13,030 nucleotides of DNA from NCBI GenBank assembly GCA_024636425.1, contig JAGXHB010000194.1, forward strand, positions 1-13,030. The letters run 5' to 3'. The DNA comes from Roseobacter sp. (lineage in GTDB: Bacteria > Pseudomonadota > Alphaproteobacteria > Rhodobacterales > Rhodobacteraceae). The notes under the pieces were generated by a model. That model had not been told where the DNA came from, did no database searches, and saw only the letters and a list, made by a program, of their open reading frames with translations. The position numbers were made by a program, and so were the translations under genes. The number at the start of each line of letters is the position of its first letter. The first letter of the stretch is position 1. This document shows, piece after piece, positions 6,044 through 12,407 of this stretch.

Positions 6044-7368
6044 GTGGTGGCTCCTGGAGGTGCGGGGTTCAGACGGGGATGGGTTTCTTCGCCCCACCAA
6101 AGCAGCAAGGCACCTGAGGCGAACATCGACAGCGCCACGAACCAGAACGCGGCCTCGGTCGAGCCATAGAAGTGCGCGGTCAGCCCCAGGCCAAGCGCGC
6201 CGATGCCGTAGCCCAGATCCCGCCAGAACCGGTAAATCCCGATGGCTGATCCGCGCCAGGTAGGGGGAGTGATGTCGGCCACTGCAGCCGACAGGTTGGG
6301 ATAAAGCAGCGCCATGCCAAAGCCGGTGACGGCGGCAGAAACCGACCACCAGACCGCGCCTTGACCCAGCACGATCATCGCCACCCCCGCGCCGCAGATC
6401 CACATGCCCAGCACGTTCGGCCAGAGCCGCCCGACATGATCAGACAGCCGCCCTGTGAACAGCTGCGAGCCGCCCCAGACCAGACCGTACCAGCCGACGA
6501 TCCAGCCAATATCGGGCAGGCTGACGCCCCGGGCGATCAGGAAAACCGGAAGGATCACCCAGACCAGCGCATCGACGAACTTTTCGACCAGCCCGGCCTG
6601 CGACACCGCCGCGAGGCGTCTGTCGCGCCACGTCATCAGCGCGAACACCTCCCATGTTGTGGGATGGTCCGGCACGCCGTGCGGGTAACGCGGACGATAA
6701 GCGCCTGCGGCTCCACCGGCCTTGTGCCGCGCGGCTTCGGATTTTGCCCAAGGCAAGGTATCCTTGACCCAGACCAGCGTCAGCACCAGCGCCAGCGCAA
6801 TCACCACCCCGCCAAAGACCAGAAGTCCCAGCCGCGCGCCCCAGGCACTTGCGGCATAGGCCGTGATGATCCCCGCCAGCGCCACGCCGACATAGCCCGC
6901 AAACTCGTTCAGCCCCAAGGTCAACCCGCGCTGATCGGCCCGCGTGACGTCCAGCTTCGACGTCTGGGTCATCGACCAGCACAGCCCCTGATTGACGCCA
7001 AGCAGCACAGTGGCCACCACGATCCAGCCCCAGCTTGGGGCGAAATAAATCATCACCGGAATAGGAATTGCGGCGATCCAGCCAAAGAGCAGCACCCGCT
7101 TGCGCCCGATCCGCTCGGACAGCCGGCCGGCGACGAAGTTCAGTACGCCCTTGACCACGCCAAAAGCCACGACGAATGCGGTCAGCAGCAGGAACGATCC
7201 CTTGGCGACGCCGAACTCGGTTTCGGCCAGGGCGGGAACCACGGTGCGCATCATGCCAAGCGCAAAGCCCACCAGCAGAACCTGGATCAGCTGATGCACG
7301 AACTGCGTCAGGTTTTCCTGAATACCCAGCGACAGCCCTACGTCGGAATCCGGGGCCGCGACCGTCAT
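6040..7368 (-). CDS. MFS transporter of the sulfur-linked operon
   Basis: This 442-aa inner-membrane protein has about 12 hydrophobic segments in two halves. MFS motif A appears in the first half (GRLSERIGRKR, 81-91) and again in the second (GRLSDHVGRLW). A charged loop of about 45 residues separates the halves (roughly VKDTLPW to TWRDRRL). Substrate cannot be told from sequence; the operon suggests export or import of a sulfur compound, or of a toxic product linked to sulfur metabolism. The ATG (7366-7368) overlaps the hydrolase stop as ATGA, and its own stop overlaps the DsrE start in the same way, so the three proteins are probably made in step. Length is normal for the family and no break is seen. 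Confidence 0.92.
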   Translation of the reverse strand: MTVAAPDSDVGLSLGIQENLTQFVHQLIQVLLVGFALGMMRTVVPALAETEFGVAKGSFLLLTAFVVAFGVVKGVLNFVAGRLSERIGRKRVLLFGWIAAIPIPVMIYFAPSWGWIVVATVLLGVNQGLCWSMTQTSKLDVTRADQRGLTLGLNEFAGYVGVALAGIITAYAASAWGARLGLLVFGGVVIALALVLTLVWVKDTLPWAKSEAARHKAGGAAGAYRPRYPHGVPDHPTTWEVFALMTWRDRRLAAVSQAGLVEKFVDALVWVILPVFLIARGVSLPDIGWIVGWYGLVWGGSQLFTGRLSDHVGRLWPNVLGMWICGAGVAMIVLGQGAVWWSVSAAVTGFGMALLYPNLSAAVADITPPTWRGSAIGIYRFWRDLGYGIGALGLGLTAHFYGSTEAAFWFVALSMFASGALLLWWGEETHPRLNPAPPGATT

Positions 7369-8099
7369 TCTGCCGCTGCCAGTTGACCCGCATTCACGGC
7401 ACGGATCTGCGCAGCACCCGGGGGTGGAATATCCGTGACCATCATCTGCACGAACGCGGCTTCATCCTCGACCCGGAACGCCCGGTTGTGGCGCTTCTCA
7501 AAGCCGATGGTCGATGTTGGCTTGCCACTTAAGGAGCGGCCACAGACCGACCCCGAATAGGCACCCGGCAACACCTCCAGCCAGTCCGGAAGGGCTTTGA
7601 GAGCCTGCACGCTTTGGAACAGGTCGCGCGCGCCCGCCTCGGCGCTGGTGGCCAATTCGGTGCGGCCCAGATCGCCAACCATCAGGGTATGCCCTGTCAG
7701 AATGAACCAAGGGTCCTCGGACCGGGTGCGGTCGGTCACGACCAACGAGATATGCTCAGGGGTATGGCCCGGCGTGTGCATGACCCACATGGCCACATTG
7801 CCAAGCTCCAGCAGATCGCCATCCCGAACGCCCTTGAAGGCATAGCTGGTGGCGGCACCCGCGTGCAGCACATATTGCGCCCCTGCCGCTTCGGCCAACG
7901 CGCGCCCGGTTGAGAGGTGATCGGCGTGCAGATGCGTGTCGATCACATAAAGGATACGCATCCCAGTTGCCTCGGCAGCCGCCAGATACGGGACAATGTC
8001 GCCGACCGGATCGACCACGGCACCGGCGGACTTGCCGCCGCACCCCAAGAGATAAGATGCCGCGACGGGATCGGTGTGCAGGAACTGGCGCAGGATCAT
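7365..8099 (-). CDS. Metallo-beta-lactamase-fold hydrolase, persulfide-dioxygenase-like
   Basis: The 244-aa protein starts at ATG 8097-8099, preceded by GGGAGA at good spacing; the frame runs further upstream, but that part crosses the promoter and operator. The fold shows the metal motif HLHADH (H56, H58, D60, H61) and TPGHTPEH (H112). Two usual ligand positions are changed: where relatives have TGD the protein has TGH (H137), and where glyoxalase II has PGH it has PGA (A180). D143 lies nearby in VGDLGRTEL. Iron persulfide dioxygenases (ETHE1 type) oxidise glutathione persulfide to sulfite; the neighbours fit this role, but the altered ligands mean another hydrolase activity is possible. Cysteines C20 and C186 (SGSVCGRSLSGKP) might also react with sulfur species. 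It leads the operon with the MFS and DsrE genes and faces the ArsR-rhodanese repressor. Confidence 0.87.
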   Translation of the reverse strand: MILRQFLHTDPVAASYLLGCGGKSAGAVVDPVGDIVPYLAAAEATGMRILYVIDTHLHADHLSTGRALAEAAGAQYVLHAGAATSYAFKGVRDGDLLELGNVAMWVMHTPGHTPEHISLVVTDRTRSEDPWFILTGHTLMVGDLGRTELATSAEAGARDLFQSVQALKALPDWLEVLPGAYSGSVCGRSLSGKPTSTIGFEKRHNRAFRVEDEAAFVQMMVTDIPPPGAAQIRAVNAGQLAAAE

Positions 8100-8202
8100 G
8101 ATGGTCTCCCGGATGCGGACGGCCGGGATGCACTTGCATTGGGGGCCGTCACGTTTTACAATCAAGTGATCTATTGATTGAAGTAGCGTGGAGAAGACGT
8201 GC
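8100..8202. promoter_or_regulatory. Divergent promoter with palindromic operator for the sulfur module
   Basis: CAATCAA (8159-8165) and TTGATTG (8174-8180) form a perfect 7-bp inverted repeat with an 8-nt centre, lying 22 nt before the ArsR-rhodanese ATG and 59 nt before the hydrolase ATG. Size, AT-rich arms and position fit an ArsR/SmtB-type operator. The repressor of 8203 is the obvious candidate to bind here and silence both directions. Core promoters were not assigned with confidence. Confidence 0.6.
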
Positions 8203-8874
8203 ATGTCAATGGGCCCGAAACAGGCCATCCTTGCAGAGTTCGCCGGTGTCGCGCGTGCCCTTGGGCATGCGCACAGGCTGGAGCTGCTGGAGCATCTCGG
8301 TCAGGGTGAACGCGGGGTCGACGCGCTGGCCACCCGTGTCGGGCTGTCGCTTGCCAATGCGTCCCAGCACCTGCAACAGCTCCGCCGCGCCGGGCTTGTT
8401 GCAAACCGGCGGGATGGCAAGTTCATCTACTATCGGCTGGCCGATGACGGGGTCACAGACCTTCTGACCGCGCTGCGCCATCAGGCGGAACGCAACCTGG
8501 CCGAGGTCGACCGTATCCGTCGCGGGTATTTTGCTGACCGCGACAGCTTCGAGCCGGTGTCGCGTGAAGACCTTCTCGAACGGGTCGGGGCCGGTCTGGT
8601 GACCGTGCTGGACGTCAGGCCACAGGATGAATTCGGGCAGGGTCATCTTCCTGGTGCCGTCAACATCCCATTGGACGAATTGCAGGATCGGCTGGCAGAA
8701 CTTGATCCGGGCCGCGAGGTGATCGCCTATTGTCGTGGGGCCTATTGCGTCTTCGCCTTCGAGGCGGTGGCCGCCCTGCGCGCGCAAGGGCGCAAGGCAC
8801 GGCGGCTGGTTGATGGATTTCCAGAGTGGAAAGCGGCTGGTCTCCCGGTCACTGCGTGCCGGTGTCGCTTTTAA
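8203..8874 (+). CDS. ArsR-family repressor fused to a rhodanese domain
   Basis: The 223-aa protein has an ArsR winged helix (residues about 10-95; ALGHAHRLELLEHL, recognition helix region VGLSLANASQHLQQLRRAGL, wing RRDGKFIYYRL), a helical linker, then a rhodanese domain (about 118-217) with active-site loop CRGAYC (C177 and C182) and the usual LDVRPQDEFGQGHLPGA start. The DNA-binding half contains no cysteine, so arsenic or metal sensing through classic ArsR sites is unlikely. Sensing of persulfide at C177, perhaps with C182 or the C-terminal pair C219/C221 (CRCRF), is inferred. ATG 8203 lies 9 nt after GGAG (8190-8193); GTG 8188 and ATG 8209 are less likely starts. It is divergent from the hydrolase-MFS-DsrE operon and likely represses it and itself until sulfane sulfur rises, as SqrR and BigR do by other cysteines. 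Confidence 0.9.
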   Translation: MSMGPKQAILAEFAGVARALGHAHRLELLEHLGQGERGVDALATRVGLSLANASQHLQQLRRAGLVANRRDGKFIYYRLADDGVTDLLTALRHQAERNLAEVDRIRRGYFADRDSFEPVSREDLLERVGAGLVTVLDVRPQDEFGQGHLPGAVNIPLDELQDRLAELDPGREVIAYCRGAYCVFAFEAVAALRAQGRKARRLVDGFPEWKAAGLPVTACRCRF

Positions 8875-8985
8875 AGATAGCCGCGCTAATCTATGATCTT
8901 TGGATGATTTTTGCACGTTATGATCTAAACAGGATATTGACAGTTAATGATCCAGCCATCATATTCTGGCGAAAAGGATCACCTG
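8875..8985 (+). promoter_or_regulatory. hipBA promoter with three phased repeats
   Basis: The heptamer ATGATC[TC] occurs at 8893-8899, 8920-8926 and 8947-8953, exactly 27 bp apart each time. A TTGACA -35 box (8937-8942) and a weak -10 CATATT (8960-8965, 17 nt apart) bracket the third copy. Binding of HipB, or HipB with HipA, to these repeats would block the promoter. This arrangement is a guess from position; the E. coli operator motif (TATCC-N8-GGATA) is not present. Confidence 0.45.
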
Positions 8986-9237
8986 ATGGACCGGATCGCT
9001 CGCACCACAAAGGACCTTGGCCACGTACTGCGCGAGGCAAGGAAGATCCAAAACCTGACGCAGGCCGATCTTGCTGCACGCGCGGGCATCTGGCAGCGCA
9101 CGGTTTCCAACATCGAGACCAGCGCCAGCGGGGCAAAGGTCGATACGATCTTCGATCTGCTCGCCGCCCTCGATATGGAGCTACACATCGTCCCACGCAG
9201 CAAGATGACGCCCGGCGATCTTGAGGACATCTTTTGA
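8986..9237 (+). CDS. hipB: HipB-type antitoxin, XRE-family HTH
   Basis: The 83-aa protein begins at ATG 8986, 7 nt after AAGGA; an ATG at 8947 in the same frame has no ribosome site and lies in the promoter repeats. It is a single XRE helix-turn-helix (LGHVLREARKIQNLTQADLA then ARAGIWQRTVSNIET), followed by a strand region (LDMELHIVPRS) like the HipB dimer sheet. It should bind the promoter, hold HipA inactive and repress the operon. Its stop overlaps the hipA start as TGATG (9235-9239), which ties their translation together. Size is close to E. coli HipB (88 aa). Confidence 0.9.
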   Translation: MDRIARTTKDLGHVLREARKIQNLTQADLAARAGIWQRTVSNIETSASGAKVDTIFDLLAALDMELHIVPRSKMTPGDLEDIF

Positions 9238-10550
9238 TGGGGCGCAAGCGCGCCTATGACCCGCTCGACGTGTACATGAACCGCCGCAAGGTGGGGCAAT
9301 ACTTCCGTGAACCGGACGGGGCCTTTGCCTTCACCTATGCTCCAGAGTGGCTGGCTTGGGAAAACACCTTGCCCATCTCCCGCTCGTTGCCCCTGCGGGC
9401 TGAGCGGTATGTTGGCCAACCGGTTATCGCTGTCTTCGAGAACCTCCTGCCGGACAGTGATGACATCCGTCGGCGTGTGGCGGAACGGGTCGGCGCGGAC
9501 GGTGTTGATGCCTACAGCCTCTTGGCACGGATCGGGCGTGACTGCGTCGGCGCACTGCAATTCCTCGCCGAAGGGGAAGAGCCTGCGGATTGCCGGGTGC
9601 TGACGGGAGAACCGCTGAGCGATGCCCAGATCGCCGCAATGCTGAAGGATCTCGGCCGCACGCCGCTTGGCATCCGCGCCGAGCGGGATTTCCGGATCTC
9701 CGTTGCTGGGGCACAAGAAAAGACCGCGCTGCTGCTCCAAGATGGCCAATGGGTTGAACCGACCGGCACGACCCCCACAACTCATATCCTGAAGCCCGCG
9801 ATCGGCACCTTGCCCAACGGCATGGACCTGACCGACAGCGTCGAAAACGAGCACTTCTGCCTGCGTCTGATGGCCGCTTTCGGCCTGCCCGTCGCTCGAA
9901 CAGAGATCACCACCTTCGCAGGGACCAAGGCGCTGGTCATCGAGCGTTTCGACCGGCTTCGCGCCCGCGACGGGCGGCTGATCCGGCTGCCTCAGGAGGA
10001 TTGCTGCCAAGCGCTATCCGTCCCGCCGACCCGCAAGTACCAGAGCGAAGGCGGCCCCGGCATCGTTGAGATCTGCGGCCTGCTTCAGGGTGGTGACGAG
10101 CCGCTGCGCGACCGGGCCAACTTCCTGAAGACCGCCGTCCTGTTCTGGCTGATCGGCGCGACCGATGGGCATGCCAAGAACTTCAGTATCGCGCTGATGC
10201 CGGGCGGCCGTTTCACCATGACGCCGCTTTACGATGTCCTGACGGCGCAGCCTTCGCTGGATGCCGGGCAGCTTCAGATCAAGGACATGAAGCTCGCGAT
10301 GCGAACCGGGAAAAGCCGTCACTACAAGGTCTCCGAAATCCAGGGCCGTCACTTCGTCGAGACGGGTCTGGCTGCCGGGTTTTCCCGTGAACAGGTCGCG
10401 AGTATCTTCACGGACATCCCCACAAGAGCGGAGCAGGCATTTGCCACGGCGCTTGCTGATATGCCGGTCGGTTTCCCCGAGGCACTGTTCGCCTCTGTGA
10501 AGCGAGGCTTTGAACAGCGGATATTGCGTCTTCGGCCTGCAGTCGACTAG
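9237..10550 (+). CDS. hipA: HipA-type serine/threonine kinase toxin
   Basis: The 437-aa protein aligns by eye with E. coli HipA (440 aa) from end to end. The N-terminal subdomain is followed by the P-loop RISVAGAQEKTALL, with S155 at the place of autophosphorylated S150 and K162 for ATP. Further matches are TPTTHILK, SVENEHFCL, LVIERFDR, RLPQEDCCQ, KYQSEGGPGI, the catalytic loop IGATDGHAKNFS (D310, N315) and metal-binding D333 in TPLYDVLTAQP. E. coli HipA phosphorylates glutamyl-tRNA synthetase and stops translation, causing persistence; the same target is likely but not shown. All key residues are present, so an active toxin is expected. The ATG at 9237 overlaps the hipB stop; an upstream TTG at 9234 is in frame but not needed. 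It is a full-length HipA, not the HipS/HipT-split form. Confidence 0.95.
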   Translation: MGRKRAYDPLDVYMNRRKVGQYFREPDGAFAFTYAPEWLAWENTLPISRSLPLRAERYVGQPVIAVFENLLPDSDDIRRRVAERVGADGVDAYSLLARIGRDCVGALQFLAEGEEPADCRVLTGEPLSDAQIAAMLKDLGRTPLGIRAERDFRISVAGAQEKTALLLQDGQWVEPTGTTPTTHILKPAIGTLPNGMDLTDSVENEHFCLRLMAAFGLPVARTEITTFAGTKALVIERFDRLRARDGRLIRLPQEDCCQALSVPPTRKYQSEGGPGIVEICGLLQGGDEPLRDRANFLKTAVLFWLIGATDGHAKNFSIALMPGGRFTMTPLYDVLTAQPSLDAGQLQIKDMKLAMRTGKSRHYKVSEIQGRHFVETGLAAGFSREQVASIFTDIPTRAEQAFATALADMPVGFPEALFASVKRGFEQRILRLRPAVD

Positions 10551-10579
10551 CCGATTGGCGCATCTAGAAAACCTTGGCC

Positions 10580-11422
10580 TCAACGGGGAATCTCCCCTGC
10601 CAATACAGCCCGTCCATGAACCGCTAGGATCGCTGCGAAGTTGGGCCATCCGAACTGTCGAACGACGTCCAGGACTCGAGCATCGTAGGCAGCCTGACCG
10701 ATCAGTCTGCAGAGATCTGATGCATGAAACTCCCGATTTTTGCTGGGCGCCGCCTTGATCAGGCGGTGCAACTCCTGCTCAGACGGATCAGGCGCGCGCC
10801 GAGATTTGGCATCCGCAATGGACCTCGTTCTCGCACCTGCCGAACTCCGCCACTTCCGCATGAATCCGAGCAAAAACCCCGCGGGCACCGCTGAGTTTCC
10901 CCTCGCCTTGTTGAAGGCCACGAAGCGATCCCAGATTGCCTGGGTATCGACATTCCAACAGGCGAGCGAGGTCTTCGCAGCTTTAATCAGGTCAGCCCAA
11001 GGCGTGTGATAGACATTGCTTGCAGCACCGATTTCGATCTTTCCAACGAAGATAGTTTTGTTTCGAGAGTCTCTGGATAGTGATGTGTCACCTGTGGCTG
11101 ACACGACATCTTGCAAGATTTCATCTTCTTCGGCCGCGCCGAAGCGAAAAAGCCAAGGCGCAAATTTGCCGTTTGGCTTCCAGCGAACCAGCTCAAGGGT
11201 GGACTCGCCCAACTCGGCAAGCAAAGCGGTCAAATACTGCCGCGACATGCCCATCTTGTCAGCCAAATGCGCGAGCGTGAACGCGGCTGTGCCACGCTCA
11301 AGCCCATTGTAGTCGTCCTTCCAGGCGATGCCGTCGAGGATGACGGTCGCAAGCTTATGGCTTGCGGCCGAAAGGTCGGCTTCAGTTATGCGGCGCAAGA
11401 TGGCGCCAGTGGTCAGGTTCAT
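10580..11422 (-). CDS. Unrecognised helix-turn-helix protein beside the IS21 element
   Basis: The protein (280 aa from ATG 11420-11422) is cytoplasmic, with a helix-turn-helix-like stretch TLAHLADKMGMSRQYLTALL at about residues 49-68, a middle region with no clear motif, the phrase VPAGFLLGFMRKWRSS and a last segment FGWPNFAAILAVHG. PxGFL...RK-like phrases occur in some plasmid and phage replication initiators, so a replication or regulatory role is possible but unproven. The frame also stays open upstream through TTG 11449 to TAG at 11498-11500, right at the IS21 end; the peptide there (LEVKWADLCNGRPLDRL) looks coding, so the native N-terminus may have been lost or the start may be TTG 11449. 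Neither start has a good ribosome site. The IS has at least separated the gene from its own promoter. Confidence 0.6.
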   Translation of the reverse strand: MNLTTGAILRRITEADLSAASHKLATVILDGIAWKDDYNGLERGTAAFTLAHLADKMGMSRQYLTALLAELGESTLELVRWKPNGKFAPWLFRFGAAEEDEILQDVVSATGDTSLSRDSRNKTIFVGKIEIGAASNVYHTPWADLIKAAKTSLACWNVDTQAIWDRFVAFNKARGNSAVPAGFLLGFMRKWRSSAGARTRSIADAKSRRAPDPSEQELHRLIKAAPSKNREFHASDLCRLIGQAAYDARVLDVVRQFGWPNFAAILAVHGRAVLAGEIPR

Positions 11423-11511
11423 TGCGGGGTCGTCCAGTAGGCGATCCAAGGGCCGGCCATTGCAAAGGTCGGCCCACTTTACTTCGAGGAACTCGCGCTA
11501 TTGTAGAGCGT

Positions 11512-11544
11512 CAACCACCTTGTCCTTGACCGACAACCACCTTG
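11512..11544. repeat. IS21 terminal direct repeats
   Basis: CAACCACCTTG occurs at 11512-11522 and 11534-11544; with flanks the match is 15 of 16 (G[TA]CAACCACCTTG[TG]CC). These are likely transposase binding sites at the element end. A related 11-mer, ACCGACAACCA (11529-11539), recurs inverted at 11611-11621 within the 3' end of istB. Confidence 0.65.
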
Positions 11545-11591
11545 GCCGGTTTTGAAGCCGCCGGGATTGGTGTGTGGTTCGGTGTCTTGGC

Positions 11592-12407
11592 TCAGGTTTC
11601 TCCTTCGTTTTGGTTGTCGGTGTTGGTTGTCGCTGACGCTGCGGTTTGAGCATTCTTGTTGGAGGCTGCGGCGCGCTGACGGAAGCTTTCGGCGTTCATC
11701 TCGAGGATGCTTGCGTGGTGGACAAGGCGGTCGATGGCCGCGACGGTCATGGCCTTGTCCGGGAAGATCTGATCCCATCCGCTGAACGGCTGATTGGCCG
11801 CGATGGCAATGCTGCGGTATTCGTAGCGCCGGGCGATCAGTTCAAAGAGGACGCCGGTTTCGGCCTGATCCTTGTGGGCGTAGGTGATGTCGTCGAGGAT
11901 GATCAGGTCGAACTTGTCGAGTTTTGCCAGTGCGGCCTCGAGGACGAGATCGCGGCGGGCCGCCTGGAGCCTTTGCACCAGATCGCTGGTCCGGGTGTAG
12001 AAGACGCGGTGTCCTGCCTCGATCAGAGCATGGCCGATCGCGCACAGGATGTGTGTCTTGCCGGTGCCGGAATTGCCGATGGCGATCAGGTTGCCGCCCC
12101 CGTCCAGCCAGTCGCCGGCCGCCAAAGCCTCCACCCGGGCGCGTGGCAGGGTCGGCAGGGCCTTGAAGTCGAAGGTCGCCAGCGTCTTGCCTGCGGGCAG
12201 CTGCGACTCGTTCAGATGGCGCCGGATGCGACGCATGTCGCGCTCGGCCAGTTCGTATTCCGCCAGCACGGCGAGGAAACGGGCGGCGGGCCAGCCTTCG
12301 GTGTCGGCGCGCGCGGCGATCTCGGCCCAGAGTTTTTGGAAACTGGGCAGCCGCAGCGCGGTCAGCATGCTGGGCAGCGTGTGGATGTCGACCTCGCGGA
12401 CAGTCAT
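11592..12407 (-). CDS. istB: IS21-family ATPase helper of transposition IstB
   Basis: The 271-aa AAA+ ATPase helps the IstA transposase choose and capture target DNA. Walker A is GNSGTGKTH (residues 111-119) and Walker B is LIILDDI (168-174). The N-terminal helical part (LPSMLTALRLPSFQKLWAEI) and the end (TVAAIDRLVHHASILEMNAESFR) are typical. The last 20 residues are Asn/Thr/Ala-rich and encoded by tandem TTGGTTGTCG copies seen from the plus strand. Its ATG (12405-12407) overlaps the istA stop as ATGA. It appears complete. Confidence 0.95.
   Translation of the reverse strand: MTVREVDIHTLPSMLTALRLPSFQKLWAEIAARADTEGWPAARFLAVLAEYELAERDMRRIRRHLNESQLPAGKTLATFDFKALPTLPRARVEALAAGDWLDGGGNLIAIGNSGTGKTHILCAIGHALIEAGHRVFYTRTSDLVQRLQAARRDLVLEAALAKLDKFDLIILDDITYAHKDQAETGVLFELIARRYEYRSIAIAANQPFSGWDQIFPDKAMTVAAIDRLVHHASILEMNAESFRQRAAASNKNAQTAASATTNTDNQNEGET

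Noticed and set aside
6361..7386. 341-aa plus-strand ORF rich in His, Gln and Pro
   Set aside because: It lies antisense to the MFS gene; the composition is what the reverse strand of a GC-rich membrane gene gives.
8979..10010. 343-aa minus-strand ORF over hipBA
   Set aside because: Antisense to two clearly conserved genes with catalytic motifs; no protein family seen.
10585..10597. GGGGA-ATC-TCCCC hairpin as a hipA terminator
   Set aside because: Five-bp stem, no T tract, and it lies within the 3' coding end of the opposite-strand gene.
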